64,000 nucleotides of DNA from Sinomonas susongensis (GCF_005877005.1 NZ_SSNH01000010.1:59507-123506); one strand, 5' to 3'; positions 26,201 to 36,900 are shown, numbered from the stretch's first letter. Notes: generated by a model from the sequence alone, not told the origin. Numbers and translations are program-made.

Positions 26201-27636
26201 CATCCCGAGGCGGCACAGCGAAGGGCGCTGAAGCGAAGGGCGCTGAAGCGAAGGGCGCGACAGCGGATTCCGCAACGGAGGGGAAGGCCTTCGGCTTCCG
26301 CTACCTCGGACCGCTCCTGCTCGGATCGACGCTCAACCCGATCAACAGCTCAATGATCGCAACCGGACTGATCGGGATCGGAAGCGAGTTCCGCCTCGGG
26401 CCGGGCCAGACGGCGTCGCTCATCTCGGTGCTGTACCTGTTCAGCTCCGTCATGCAGCCCACCATGGGCAAGCTCGCGGGCCTGCTGGGGCCGCGGCGCG
26501 TGTTCGTGTCCGGGATCGTGATCCTGCTCGTCGCGGGCCTCGTCGGGGCGCTCGCGCCGTCGTTCGGGTTCCTGCTCGTCTCGCGTGCCCTCATCGGCAT
26601 CGGCACATCCGCGGCTTATCCCACGGCGATGGCGCTCGTCCGTGCAAGGGCCGACGCCCGCGGCATCGGCGTCCCCAGCCGCGTGCTCGGGGCCTTCTCG
26701 ATCGCCGCGCAGGTGACGATCGTCGTCGGCCTCCCGCTCGGCGGCATCCTTGTCAGCACGCTCGGGTGGCGTGCCCTGTTCAGCGTGAACATCCCGCTGG
26801 CACTCGTGACGCTCGCCGCGACCCTCACAGGTGTCGAGCGCGACGCCGAGCGGCCCCGGGCGTCCCTCAAGGCACTCGTCCATGCGCTCGACCTCCCCGG
26901 GATCGCGCTCTTCGGCGGCGCCGTCGTAGCGCTCCTGACGTTCCTCTCGGGGCTCGACAGCCCGCAGTGGTGGCTCGCCACCGTCGCCCTCGCTGTGGCG
27001 GCCGCATTCATCTGGCGCGAGCGCCACGCCTCGAGCCCGCTCATCGACGTCCGCGCGCTCGCGAGCAACGGGCCGCTCCAGCGGACGTACTCGCGGCAGC
27101 TCCTCGTGGGGCTCGGGATCTACGCGTGCATGTACGGGATGAGCCAGTGGATGGAGGAAGGGCGCGGCCTGGACGCCGCGGCCGTCGGCGCGATCATGAT
27201 CCCGCTCTCCCTCGTGAGCATCGTGGTCGCGCGGCTCGTGTCGCTCCGGGGCTGGGTCCGCGTGCCGCTGATCCTCGCAGGCGCAGCCCTCGTGGCCACG
27301 GCCGCCATGATGGGGACGGCGAACGTCGGGACTTCCGTGGTGCTGCTCGTCGTCATGACGAGCCTCCTCGGCCTCACGAACGGCTTCTCGGGCTTCGCGA
27401 ACCAGACGGCGCTCTATGTGCAGTCGCCGTCCGAGGGGATCGCGGTCGCGGCCGGCCTGTACCGGACGTTCTCCTACATGGGCGCGATCTTCTCGTCGAG
27501 CCTCATCGGCCTCGTGTTCGGGGCACGCGCGACCGAGCCCGGCTTCCACGCGCTCGCGTGGGTCCTCATGGGCATCGGAACGGCCGTGCTCGTCATGACG
27601 CTCGTGGACCGCAAGATCCCCCGCACGGCCAACTGA
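26197..27636 (+). CDS. MFS transporter, DHA2-like exporter
   Basis: A 479-residue permease with about 14 hydrophobic segments: LGSTLNPINSSMIATGLIGI (segment 1 with the DHA2-type alternating motif), MGKLAGLLGPRRVF (loop 2-3) and later GLPLGGILVSTLGWRALFSVNIPLA (DHA2 motif C and 5-6 region). The start is GTG 26197, overlapping the upstream stop. The N-terminus carries three 15-bp repeats encoding KGAEA-KGAEA-KGATA. Export of a compound sensed by the MarR regulator is the likely role. Confidence 0.9.
   Translation: MTSRGGTAKGAEAKGAEAKGATADSATEGKAFGFRYLGPLLLGSTLNPINSSMIATGLIGIGSEFRLGPGQTASLISVLYLFSSVMQPTMGKLAGLLGPRRVFVSGIVILLVAGLVGALAPSFGFLLVSRALIGIGTSAAYPTAMALVRARADARGIGVPSRVLGAFSIAAQVTIVVGLPLGGILVSTLGWRALFSVNIPLALVTLAATLTGVERDAERPRASLKALVHALDLPGIALFGGAVVALLTFLSGLDSPQWWLATVALAVAAAFIWRERHASSPLIDVRALASNGPLQRTYSRQLLVGLGIYACMYGMSQWMEEGRGLDAAAVGAIMIPLSLVSIVVARLVSLRGWVRVPLILAGAALVATAAMMGTANVGTSVVLLVVMTSLLGLTNGFSGFANQTALYVQSPSEGIAVAAGLYRTFSYMGAIFSSSLIGLVFGARATEPGFHALAWVLMGIGTAVLVMTLVDRKIPRTAN
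26221..26265 (+). repeat. three in-frame 15-bp tandem repeats in the MFS gene
   Basis: AAGGGCGCTGAAGCG occurs twice exactly and once with changes. It lengthens the cytoplasmic N-terminus by five residues per unit and is prone to copy-number change. Confidence 0.9.
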
Positions 27637-27705
27637 CCGGGCTCCCGGGGTGCCGGTGAGCCCCGGGGACCCCACCGCTGGAGGACTCGCGGGCCGCGGC
27701 TGGCG

Positions 27706-27711
27706 TACTCT
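27706..27711 (+). promoter_or_regulatory. -10-like box of the acidic unknown protein gene
   Basis: TACTCT, 6 nt before the ATG at 27718. Confidence 0.4.
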
Positions 27712-27717
27712 CGTGCC

Positions 27718-28905
27718 ATGCCCAAGAGCCGCACCCGCAAGCCCAAGAGCCGTTCGACGAACCCGGCCGACCGCAGGCAGCGCCGCGTCGACGGCCTGAT
27801 CGACAGTCTCGCCGAAGACTACGCGACCTGGGCCGCCAACACCGCCGAGGCCGACGCGACCGACGATGAGGCACGCGCCGACTTCATGGCGTTCGCGCGA
27901 GGACAGCTCGAGACGGTCAAATCGCTGTACGTGTTCCTCGGCGCGGGGGAGCGTCCGGTCGCGAACCTGCGGATCGACCCGCGGGCGGTGCCCGACGCGC
28001 TCGACGTGCTGCTCGACACGGACGACGTCGACGACCTCCGCTACTACATCGGCACCCTTGTCGACTGGGTCACCTTCCTCGAGGAGACCGGCCGCTGGGA
28101 GGGGACCGCCGAGGACCTCGAGGCTGTGACCGAGGTGCTCGACGCGGAAGCCGAGGCGGTCGGCGGGATCGTCGACGTCGATTCGGAGGACGAGGGCGTG
28201 CCGCGTCGTGAACCCACCGAAGAGGAGGCCCTCGCCTTCGCTACGTCGTCGCCCCTCGTCCGGTGCGCGCGCGCCCTCCTCGACTGGGTCGGCGAAGGGC
28301 GGGCCGTCGCGTCCGACGGCGCGCTGCCGCCGGCTGAGGCAGAGGAGGCCGCCGCGCTCGTCGGCAAGGGCGCCGCCGATCCGGGGCGCCGCCTCTCCCG
28401 GCTCTGGGCGAGCCTGCGCCACGCAGAGCTGATTGAAATCGAGGAGGCCGACGCCGCCGACGACAGCGGGAGCACCGCTCGCCTGGGCGAGGACGCGGCA
28501 CGGCTCGGGACCGGAGACGGGCTCGGCCGGCTCGAGGCCCAGTTCCTCGCAACCGAGTTCGTCATCGCGACCTGCTCGCGAGCCCTCTACACGCCGGAGG
28601 GGGACGCCGTGGAGGCCGCCCTCGCGACCCTCCTGACCCGCGCCGTCCTCGAGGAACCCCTGCCGCTCTCCGTTGTCGAGGACCTCGCCACCGATGCGCC
28701 CGAGGATGCCGACCCGGCCGAGCTCCAGACCGTCTCGATAGTCCTCATGGACGAGCTCCGCGAGCTCGCCGCCCTCGGCCTCGTCGACCTCAGCGCGGGG
28801 CTCGTCGACGTCCCGGCGGCCGCGCTCGACGCCGTGTACGACGCGTTCGAGTCACCCGAGGACGAGGACGACGACGAGGACTGGGAGGACGACACCGCCG
28901 ACTGA
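27718..28905 (+). CDS. large acidic protein, unknown
   Basis: 395 residues. A short Lys/Arg-rich start (MPKSRTRKPKSRSTNPADRR) is followed by a very acidic helical body and a terminal run of Glu and Asp (EDEDDDEDWEDD). Helical stretches such as DLRYYIGTLVDWVTFLEET and ALATLLTRAVLEEPLPLSVVEDL suggest a compact all-alpha domain. No known family. It converges on telA, in the stress-response region. It might be a regulator or chaperone-like factor, but this is a guess. Confidence 0.8.
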   Translation: MPKSRTRKPKSRSTNPADRRQRRVDGLIDSLAEDYATWAANTAEADATDDEARADFMAFARGQLETVKSLYVFLGAGERPVANLRIDPRAVPDALDVLLDTDDVDDLRYYIGTLVDWVTFLEETGRWEGTAEDLEAVTEVLDAEAEAVGGIVDVDSEDEGVPRREPTEEEALAFATSSPLVRCARALLDWVGEGRAVASDGALPPAEAEEAAALVGKGAADPGRRLSRLWASLRHAELIEIEEADAADDSGSTARLGEDAARLGTGDGLGRLEAQFLATEFVIATCSRALYTPEGDAVEAALATLLTRAVLEEPLPLSVVEDLATDAPEDADPAELQTVSIVLMDELRELAALGLVDLSAGLVDVPAAALDAVYDAFESPEDEDDDEDWEDDTAD

Positions 28906-28951
28906 CGGCGCCGTCATCCGCTCGGTCTGCGCGAGTCGAGGCCCCGTCAGG

Positions 28952-28987
28952 GCGACGATCCCGCTCCGCCGCGGAGCGCCGTCGTCC
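28952..28987 (+). terminator. imperfect hairpin between convergent genes
   Basis: GCGACGAT…CGCTCCG-CCG-CGGAGCG…GTCGTC pairs with a few mismatches. It could terminate transcription from either side. Confidence 0.4.
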
Positions 28988-28988
28988 G

Positions 28989-30188
28989 CTACCTCCCGCC
29001 GTCCTCCTGGCGGCGCACGCGCTCGATGTGCGGGCGGGCCTTCTCAAGCCCCTGTTCCAGCGCCTCGACGGTGCTCTCCATGCTCTTCGCCGCCTGGGAA
29101 CGGAACGTGTCGATGGCGTCCATCGTCTGGTAGAGGTTCGAGAACGCGCGCTCGAGGGTCTCGACCGAGACGCCCGAGCTCGTGGCCTGCTGATGGATGC
29201 GGCCCGTCTGCTCCTTGAGCATCTCGGAAGTGCGCAGGATCATCGCATTCGTCGTCGTGTTGATCGCGTCGACCTGGTCGAGGACGAGCTTCTGGTTGGA
29301 CAGCGCCTGGGCCGTGATGACGGCGGTGCGCAGCGCGGACACCGTGGTGGCCCGGGCCCGGTCGACACCCTTGATCAGCTCGTTGTTGTTCTTCCGGATG
29401 ACGTCGATCGCAAGGTAGCCCTGCACTGAGACGGCGAGCTGCGTGAGGATGTCCTGGCGCCTCTGGCGCACCGGGAACAGGACGTCCGCCTCCAGCTGCT
29501 GCGCATGCTCGGTCTCGCCCTTCGCCCGGACCTCGCCGATCTTCGTGACCGTCGCGCTGTCGAGCTTCTCGGCGAACACCGCGTACTCGGAGAGCTGCTG
29601 CATGACCTCCCACAGGTTCTGCTTCTCCTGCGCGAGCGCGGCGTTGTCGCGCAGGAGCTCGTCCTGGCCCGCCATGAGGGCCTTGATGATCTTGTCGAGC
29701 TGCGTCTGCGCCGACTCATAGCGCTGGAAGTACTTCGCGACCTTCTTGCTGCCCGGCACGAAGCCCAGGATCTTGCGGCCGGTGCCGAGGTCCGCTCGGT
29801 TGGGGGTGAGGCTCTCGACCGTGCTGCGCAGTTCGCCGAGAGTCGTCGCAACGTAGGTCTGGGCGCTGTCGCCGCTCTTCTTCGCGCCGCGCACCGAGGT
29901 CGACGCGCGGTCGAGGAGTCGGCCGGACGCGTCCGAGGACGCGATCATCTCTCGGCCCGCGACCTTGTTGATGCCCTCGACCTTCCGCGCGAACTCTGGG
30001 CTGCGCGAGTCCATGGCCGCGACTTCGGCGACCCACGACTTGGCCTGTTCGGCAATCTGGGCCTGCCGGTCGGGCGCCACCGGCACCATCCCGGGCGCGT
30101 CTTCTTCGCGGACCACCGGAGCTGCGTCGGAGGCCTGCAGCACGAGGGCGTCTTCGCTGGGGTCTGGAGGGGTCAGAGGGGTACTCAT
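28989..30188 (-). CDS. telA: TelA/KlaA toxic anion resistance protein
   Basis: 399 residues, almost entirely helical. TelA hallmarks are VPGSKKVAKYFQRYESAQTQ, LMAGQDELLRDNAALAQEKQ, VLFPVRQRRQDILTQLAVSVQGYLAIDVI and KNNNELIKGVDRARATTVSALRTAV. TelA-family proteins occur with TerD-type genes in tellurite, colicin and phage response clusters, probably as membrane-peripheral scaffolds. Here it lies about 5 kb from the TerD operon, on the same strand, with an unrelated module between. Confidence 0.92.
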   Translation of the reverse strand: MSTPLTPPDPSEDALVLQASDAAPVVREEDAPGMVPVAPDRQAQIAEQAKSWVAEVAAMDSRSPEFARKVEGINKVAGREMIASSDASGRLLDRASTSVRGAKKSGDSAQTYVATTLGELRSTVESLTPNRADLGTGRKILGFVPGSKKVAKYFQRYESAQTQLDKIIKALMAGQDELLRDNAALAQEKQNLWEVMQQLSEYAVFAEKLDSATVTKIGEVRAKGETEHAQQLEADVLFPVRQRRQDILTQLAVSVQGYLAIDVIRKNNNELIKGVDRARATTVSALRTAVITAQALSNQKLVLDQVDAINTTTNAMILRTSEMLKEQTGRIHQQATSSGVSVETLERAFSNLYQTMDAIDTFRSQAAKSMESTVEALEQGLEKARPHIERVRRQEDGGR

Positions 30189-30472
30189 CGGGTTCTCCTT
30201 GTCACTGACCGGACGAGGTCAGGCTATCTCGCCCAACGGGGAAGCGTGAGGGGAGGTTCCCGGAGCGGACCCTGAGGCATCCCTGAGGCGCGCTGAGGGA
30301 GGGCCGGTGCGGGTCGACGCGGTTTCGCGAGGGCGCGGGAAACGGACGACGCCGCAGCTCACCACCTCAGGTTTCGTCAGTTTGCCCTGAGTTCGGTACG
30401 CGAACGCTCTCCCTTATCCACATAGGGCCGTGAGCGTCTCTCTGGCTGTGCCGAAACTGAGAGATTCGAACG

Positions 30473-31396
30473 ATGCACCACGACCTTCCGCACCCTGGGC
30501 CCTGGCTGGCCGCGGACCTAGCAGACCGGCTCGGCTCACCCAAAGCTGCCGAGCGCCTCGTTCGGACCGGGGTTCTTGTGCGCATCCGTCACGGCTCCTA
30601 CTACCTGGCCGGAGCGTGGAAGAGTCTCCCACCCGAGGATCAGCACGTGGCCGTACTCTCCGCCCACTACGACAACGCGTCCCGCCGACGTGAGGTCGGA
30701 TTCGACTACAGCCACCTGAGCGCGGCCAGGCTCCACGGAATCCACCTGTGGAATCCGGACCCCCACGTCCACTTGACGATGCCGCGATCCCCGGGCAGCC
30801 GGGGGCGCGCGAGCGATGTCAGGGTTCACTCGGCGATCCTCGGCGAGGACGATCGCAGTTCCATCCGGGGCCTTCCGGCGACTTCGCTCGCGAGAACCCT
30901 CGTCGACTGTGCGCGGATTCTCCGGCGTGGCCAAGCACAGATTCTCATGGACCACGGTGTCCGTCTCGGAGCCGACCCCGCCCGGGTCACGGAGCTTTTG
31001 GCCGGCGCGCAAGGCAAGAGGGGCGTGCGGATAGCGCGTGCAGCATGGGACATGGCGTCTGGCCTCTGCGAGTCGCCGGGCGAAAGTCTCCTGCGGTATG
31101 TGCTCAGCCGGATGCCGTTCGAGTCGCCGGCTCAGCAGGTAGAGGTTCCGACGCGCCTCGGGAAGTACAGGCTCGACTTCGCGTGGGTGAGGATCAAGGT
31201 GGGGCTGGAGTTCGACGGAGACGTGAAGTACTTCGCCTACGGTCCCGCTGCCGACGTGCTGCTGCGGGAACGGAAGCGTGAGCGGGCGCTCATCGAGGAA
31301 GGGTGGATCCTGCTGAGGGTCGAGTGGAAGGACCTCTTCGACGAGGTTGCGCTTCGTCGGCGGATCGGCAGCGCTCTGACTGCCGCGGGCCTGTGA
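30473..31396 (+). CDS. AbiEi-like antitoxin-fold protein with C-terminal DUF559/Vsr-like nuclease domain (paralogue 2)
   Basis: 307 residues, paralogue of the 7893-8813 product; both begin with DLPHPGPWL/VLPHPGPWL. The N-terminal AbiEi-type winged helix and middle domain (LVRIRHGSYYLAG, SHLSAARLHGIHLW, LPATSLARTLVDCARIL) lead into a Vsr-like nuclease region: PGESLLRYVLSRMPF, KYRLDFAWVRI, VGLEFDGDVKYF and RKRERALIEEGWILLRVEW. The acidic residues expected for metal binding are present. No AbiEii toxin gene is adjacent. It lies 160 bp upstream of jetA on the same strand, so a link with the Wadjet-like operon is possible but unproven. Confidence 0.8.
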   Translation: MHHDLPHPGPWLAADLADRLGSPKAAERLVRTGVLVRIRHGSYYLAGAWKSLPPEDQHVAVLSAHYDNASRRREVGFDYSHLSAARLHGIHLWNPDPHVHLTMPRSPGSRGRASDVRVHSAILGEDDRSSIRGLPATSLARTLVDCARILRRGQAQILMDHGVRLGADPARVTELLAGAQGKRGVRIARAAWDMASGLCESPGESLLRYVLSRMPFESPAQQVEVPTRLGKYRLDFAWVRIKVGLEFDGDVKYFAYGPAADVLLRERKRERALIEEGWILLRVEWKDLFDEVALRRRIGSALTAAGL

Positions 31397-31430
31397 TCCA
31401 CGGGACTGTGATCCACGGGACTGGGATCCG
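31391..31430 (+). repeat. 15-bp tandem repeat at the end of the AbiEi-like gene
   Basis: CTGTGATCCACGGGA is repeated exactly at 31391-31405 and 31406-31420, with a partial third copy. The first copy contains the stop codon of the gene. Confidence 0.85.
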
Positions 31431-31449
31431 CCTTCTCGAAATCGCAGGT

Positions 31450-31491
31450 AACGGACCATGACGCAGGTGACGGACTTCGGTTTGGTCCGTT
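31450..31491 (+). promoter_or_regulatory. inverted repeat upstream of jetA
   Basis: AACGGACC (31450-31457) and GGTCCGTT (31484-31491) form a perfect 8-bp inverted repeat, 50 bp before the jetA -10-like box. It is a candidate regulatory site. Confidence 0.3.
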
Positions 31492-31541
31492 TGCTCTGGT
31501 TTCGCCGACCACGTCCGACCAGCGCGGTGGCGTGCCCCCGG

Positions 31542-31547
31542 TAGAGT
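31542..31547 (+). promoter_or_regulatory. -10-like box of the jet operon
   Basis: TAGAGT, 8 nt before the GTG at 31556. It supports that start for jetA and gives the operon its own promoter. Confidence 0.4.
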
Positions 31548-31555
31548 GGTCTGCC

Positions 31556-33118
31556 GTGCCAGAACCCGTCCCGAGCCGCCGCCCTGCCTCAGGGGCGTCC
31601 GCGAGTGCCACCGCGATGCTCGGGCGCCTCGCAGAGCTAGAGGTTCTGACGAAGGGCCCGGCGTGGGCGCTCACACGCTCCGCGCCATGGGTCATCGCGG
31701 CCCTCCAGACGGCGTTCACCCGCAACCGCCCGCACGTTGAGCTCGAGGCGTTCCACGACGAGATCGATGATTTCCTCGCCGAGCTTCGGGCCCGAGATGC
31801 GTCCCTCGGGCTCCCCAGCACCGCCGGTACCCTCACTGGGCGCCTGGTCGCCGATGACTGGACCCGCCGTCGCTTCCTCGCGCGGCGCGCCCAGGGAGGC
31901 CGGATCGTCTACGAGCTGACGGAAGCAGCCGCCCGCGTGCTGGCCTTCTTGGACTCGCTTTCCTCGGACCGCTCCACGCTCACCGGCTCCCGCCTGGGCA
32001 CCCTCCTCGCCGACGTCGAGAAGCTCGCCCAGGAGACGAATCCGGACACGAGCGCGCGCGTCGAGGCGCTCGAGGCCGAGATCGGGGAGCGGCGCGAGAT
32101 GATCCAAGGCCTCGAGTCGGGGGAGATCGAGGCGGGACTCGACAGCGACGACGCCGTCGAGGCTGCCGAGAACATCCTCGACCTCGCGGCCGGCCTTCCC
32201 GCCGACTTCAAGCGCATGCGCGACCGCATCGAGGAGTCCGTCGGGCAGCTCCGCAACCAGATCATCGAGGAATCGCTCAGCAAGGGCGCCACCATGGCCC
32301 AGGTGCTCGAGGCCGACCGGCGGCTGCGCGAGTCGAGCGAAGGGCGGACCTTCCGTTCGTTCACGGCCTTCCTCGAGAACCCCGAGCAGCAGCTCCGATT
32401 CCGATCGGCGATCGGCGAGGTCCTCTCCCGGGACTTCGCGGACCGCCTCGGCGCCGAGGAACGGCAGACCCTGCGCCGGCTGGTCGCGGAGCTCCGAGAC
32501 CAGCACTCCGAGATCCAGGGCATCTACGGCAAGCTCTCTGAGAGCCTCAACACGTACGTCCAGAGCGACGACTACCGCCAGTCCGTGCGCCTCCGCGACG
32601 TGATCCGCCGCGCTGAGCAGGCCGTGCGGCGCCTGCCGTACCAGCGGGAGCAGGCTGCGTTCGCGCCCGCGCCCGAGCTGTTCGGGGCCGAATTCGATTC
32701 GCTCTCGATGGTGAAGCTCTTCGATCCGGATGAGTACGTCCCCCCTCCGCGCCTGGCCGAGCCGATCGCGTTCGGCGAGGAAGACCGCGTGCGCTCCGCG
32801 CGGACGGGCAAAGCGAAGGCCGCGGCCCTGCGCCAGGCGTTCGACGTCGCGCTCGCCGGCGGGGAAGGCCGGGCCACTGCGGCGAGCGTGTGGCGCGAGC
32901 TCCCCGGCGAGGAACAGCACATCAATTCGATCCGTGCGCTCCTCGCCGAGCTTCTGCATCGGGGCGCGTCCTTCGCCGCACCGTCCCGCCCAGGCCACGG
33001 AGCCGGGTGGGAGGCCCTCGACTTCGAGCAGGTGGACGGCTCGCACCGCCGGGCCTATGTGCCCGCCGTCGAGATCCATGCTGCTGAGCATGCGGCTGAT
33101 GAGAGGGGAACAGCATGA
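31556..33118 (+). CDS. jetA: Wadjet type I protein JetA (DUF3375; MksF-like kleisin)
   Basis: 520 residues from GTG 31556; GTG 31532 and ATG 31616 are also in frame. The DUF3375 pattern is clear: [24 protein letters not shown] near the start, a winged-helix part ([21 protein letters not shown]), long coiled-coil helices ([40 protein letters not shown]) and [21 protein letters not shown]. In Wadjet/Mks systems this is the kleisin that bridges the SMC heads. Its stop overlaps the jetB start (ATGA). Confidence 0.9.
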   Translation: MPEPVPSRRPASGASASATAMLGRLAELEVLTKGPAWALTRSAPWVIAALQTAFTRNRPHVELEAFHDEIDDFLAELRARDASLGLPSTAGTLTGRLVADDWTRRRFLARRAQGGRIVYELTEAAARVLAFLDSLSSDRSTLTGSRLGTLLADVEKLAQETNPDTSARVEALEAEIGERREMIQGLESGEIEAGLDSDDAVEAAENILDLAAGLPADFKRMRDRIEESVGQLRNQIIEESLSKGATMAQVLEADRRLRESSEGRTFRSFTAFLENPEQQLRFRSAIGEVLSRDFADRLGAEERQTLRRLVAELRDQHSEIQGIYGKLSESLNTYVQSDDYRQSVRLRDVIRRAEQAVRRLPYQREQAAFAPAPELFGAEFDSLSMVKLFDPDEYVPPPRLAEPIAFGEEDRVRSARTGKAKAAALRQAFDVALAGGEGRATAASVWRELPGEEQHINSIRALLAELLHRGASFAAPSRPGHGAGWEALDFEQVDGSHRRAYVPAVEIHAAEHAADERGTA

Positions 33119-33960
33119 GCGTGTCGGAGGGGGCCGCGGCCCGCCACAACGGGTCGGAGACAGGGCCCGATGCCGGGCTGGACACGGGGCCGGACGCCGA
33201 GGCCATCGGCGAGGCTGCGCCCGCCCCTCGCCGACTTGCGAATGCCGCGGCGCTGTACGACGGCGACACGGGCGTCCTCCCGCTGCGTGTGCGGCAGGTC
33301 CTCGTGCGCCTCCTGAGAGGCCCCTACCTCGACGGCGGCCGCGATGAGCGACTGTGGACGACCCTGCTCGACAGCCAGGATGTGCTCCGTTCCCGCCTTT
33401 CCGAGCTCTTCCTCAGCCTGCACGTCGACCGGGCTCGGAAGATCGCCGTCGTCCGCCCCGTAGACCCAGAGCTGCTCGGCACGGCGTCGCGCTCCACGAT
33501 CCTCCGCCAGCAGCGCGCCCTGAGCCGCGTCGAGACGATCCTGCTCCTGCGTCTCCGGCTGCTCCTCGACCGCCACGCGACAGCGCAGACCGAGCCGACT
33601 GTCACGCTCGAGGAGCTCTCCGACGTCGTGGCGCACTACCAGCCCTCCGACCAGCGGGACGCGCTGCGGGACGCCGACACGGTCTCGCGCGCCGTCCAGA
33701 AGCTGCAGGCGCGCCGGCTGCTCCTGCCCACCGCGCTCGACGACGTGTACCTCATCTCCAACGCGCTCCCGCTAGCGCTGCCGTTCGAGAACATCGGGGA
33801 CATCGTGCGGCATCTCGAGGCGTTGGCCGAGGCTCCGGACGAGGGGCAGAAAGCCGACGACGACGCGACCCCGACCCTCGACCTCGCCCCCGAGTCCGAT
33901 GAAGAAACGTCTGACGAAGAAGGCGACGACGTACCCGCGGACGAGGAGGGGATCGAATGA
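33115..33960 (+). CDS. jetB: Wadjet type I protein JetB (DUF4194; MksE-like)
   Basis: 281 residues. The DUF4194 core (about residues 50-235) shows [60 protein letters not shown] and [18 protein letters not shown]: a KITE-type tandem winged-helix protein that binds the kleisin. Both ends are disordered: a Gly/Asp-rich start and a strongly acidic tail ([18 protein letters not shown]). It overlaps jetA and jetC by ATGA. Confidence 0.88.
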   Translation: MSVSEGAAARHNGSETGPDAGLDTGPDAEAIGEAAPAPRRLANAAALYDGDTGVLPLRVRQVLVRLLRGPYLDGGRDERLWTTLLDSQDVLRSRLSELFLSLHVDRARKIAVVRPVDPELLGTASRSTILRQQRALSRVETILLLRLRLLLDRHATAQTEPTVTLEELSDVVAHYQPSDQRDALRDADTVSRAVQKLQARRLLLPTALDDVYLISNALPLALPFENIGDIVRHLEALAEAPDEGQKADDDATPTLDLAPESDEETSDEEGDDVPADEEGIE

Positions 33961-36900
33961 GCATCGCGAGCATGCTCCCGCTCGACGACCAGATCAACCC
34001 GGGCCAGTTCCGGCTGGCCCAGGTCCAGATCGTCAACTGGGGTACTTTCCACGGCGCCCACACGATGCACGTCGACCGTGCGGGGACGCTCCTCACCGGC
34101 AACTCGGGCGTGGGGAAGTCGACGCTCTTCGACGCGATTGCCCGTGTGTTCGACGCGCGACCGCGCTCGAACGAGGCCGCCGCGGCGCGCACGGGCCAGA
34201 GCGAGGACCGGCGCACCACCTTCACCTACATGCGCGGGAAGGTCGGCGACGTAGCCGTCGGGGAGAGCCAGGCCAGCGCTTTCCAGCGCCCGGGCGCAAC
34301 GTGGAGTGCCGTCGCCCTCACGTTCGACAACGCCGCGGGCACACGCCACACCCTCACCGCACTGTTCGACCTGCCGAAGAACGGCACGGAGTCGAGCCTC
34401 GGGCGCTTCTACCTCATCGACTCGGTCCCGCTCGACGTCCACGCGATCGAGGGCATCGCGGACCGGCGTTTCACCCGCGGCGCGCTCGAAGCACTCTTCC
34501 CCGGCGCGCAGGTGTTCGACGTCCACAAGACCTTTGCCGAGCGCTTCCGCCGCCTGCTCGGCATCTCCTCCGACCAGGCCCTCCCGCTCCTGCGGGTGAT
34601 CCAGGCGGGGAAGGGGCTCGGCGGGAGCGTCAACAGCTTCTTCCGTGACCAGGTCCTCGACCCGCCGGAGACGCTCGCGGCCGCGGACCAGGTGGTCGAG
34701 GAGTTCAGCAACCTCATGTCCATCCGCCAGCGGCTCGAGGACGTGCGCGAACAGCGCGACCAGCTCGCCCCCGTGCCCGGCCTCAACCAGCAGTACGCGC
34801 AGGCACTCCTTGACGCCAACCGCCTCCGCGACCTCTCTGGCGAGGCATTCGAACGGGTCCGCCAGCAGCTCGCCGTGACCGTTCAGGAGCGGATTGCGGC
34901 GCGTGCGGCAGCGGCGGCGCAGTCGAAGGCGGCCGAGCTTGCCGCCGAGCGCAAGACCCGGGACGCGCTCGCGAAGGAACTCCGCGCCCTCGAGGCCGAG
35001 TACAACAACGCGGGCGGGAACCAGATCGGTGCCCTCGAGCAGCAGACCGAGAACTCGCGGGTTGGCCTGCGTCTGCGGCGCGAGGTCGAGGCCGCGGCGC
35101 GTCAGGGCCTGGACGACGCCGGGCTGCAGCTTCCGTGGTCGGCCGAGGGCTGGGCGGCGGCGCACGAGGAGGCCGCCGCCGCGACCGAGTCGCTCGAGGG
35201 CGACTCCGCCGCGCTCCGAGAGGCCCGCTTCGAGGCCTTCGACGCCCATGCATCGGCGAAGCGCGACCTCGCCGGAGCCCGCCGTGAGCTCGAGTCGATG
35301 GCCGCGCGCAAGAGCCTCCTGCCGCCGTCGTCCGTCGAGAACCGAGCCTCGATTGCGCAGGCGACCGGCGTCCGGGAGGAGGACATGCCGTTCGCGGGGG
35401 AGCTCATCGACCTCGCGGACAGCGAGGAGCGGTGGCGGCCGGCGGCCGAGCGGGCCCTCCGCTCGTTCGCGACGACGCTTCTCGTCCCCGGCGAGCACTT
35501 CGCCGCCGTGACCCGCTATCTCGACGAGCACGCGATCCGCGGCGCGCTGCGTGCCGTCGACCTTTCGGTGCCCGTGGCGGGCTCTGCCGCGGCGCTCGCC
35601 GACGTGCGTGCGGACGACCTGATCACCAAGCTCCAGATCCTCCCCGGCGAGGCCGGAGACTACGTCCGCGCACGCATCGCCACGGAATTCGCCTACCCCT
35701 GTGTCGAGGACCCGGACGAACTCGCGCTCCTGGACCGGGGACTGAGCCTGGGCGGCGTCGTGAAGCGGCACCGGGGAACGGTCGAGAAGGACGACCGCTT
35801 CGCGTCCCGCCAGGACTGGGTCCTCGGCTTCGACAACGCCGTGAAGGTGGCCGACCTGGGCGCACGGATCGCCGACCTGGAAGCCGCCCTCGTGCTCGCC
35901 GCCGAGGCCGCTCAGGCCAGCGAGGACTCCCACCAGGGCGTGGCGCGCCGCCTCGAGGCACTGCGCCGGGTCGCCGCGGACCACCGGCGGTGGGAGGAGG
36001 TGTCCGCGGCCGTCGCGGAGGACGAGCTCCGGCGCGCCGAGAAACGCCTCGAAGACGCCCACGCGGCGCAGGCGGACCTCGAGCCGCTGCGCGCGAAGGT
36101 CGAGCGGGTGCGGGCGGACCATCAGGCGTCCACCGAGGCGGCCGCCGTCTTCCAGAGCGAGCACCGCCAGCTCGACGCCGCCGCCACCTCGGCCGCCCGC
36201 CTCCTCGACGAGGCGAAGGCGCGGCTTGCCGAGAGGTCCGCTTCGCCCGCTGAGTCTCCTGCCGCTTCCGCTGCCCAAGAGTCCTCTGACGTCGCGCTCG
36301 CGCCCTACTTCGAAGGCGCCGCAGGGCTCACCGAGCTCCACGAGCTGGACACGCTCGCGGCCGCCGTCCGAGCGCGTCTGCTCGAGGAGCTCCACGCGGC
36401 CGAGAGCCGCGCCCAGGCTGCCGCCGAGCGGCTTACCCGGATCTTCGAGTCGTTCGAGCGTGAATGGGGCCCCGGAGTCTCGGCTGACCACGGAGTGACG
36501 GTGGCGGCTGCAGGGGCGTTCGAGGCGCGCTACCACGAGATCGTCTCGGAAGGCCTGCCTGCGCAGGAGGCCGAGTTCCGCCGGTTTTTCCAGCAGCGCA
36601 CCCACGAGTCGTTCAGTACGCTCCTCCACCTCCTCGACGAGGAGCGCCGCGCCATCTCGGCTCGCATCCTGCCGCTCAACAGCATCCTGGGCGACGTCGG
36701 GTTCCACGAGGGAAGCTACCTCGAGCTCGACATCAAGCAGACAGTCCCGGCCTCGGCACGGCAGTTCAAGGAGGCGATCGTCTCCGCGCTCAAGGCGAGG
36801 CACGCCGTCGACGGCGCAGCGGCCGCTCCCGCGACCGCGGGAGAGGACGCCCTCGCCGCCCGCTACAAGACGCTCGAGACGCTCGTGAAGCGGCTCGCCT

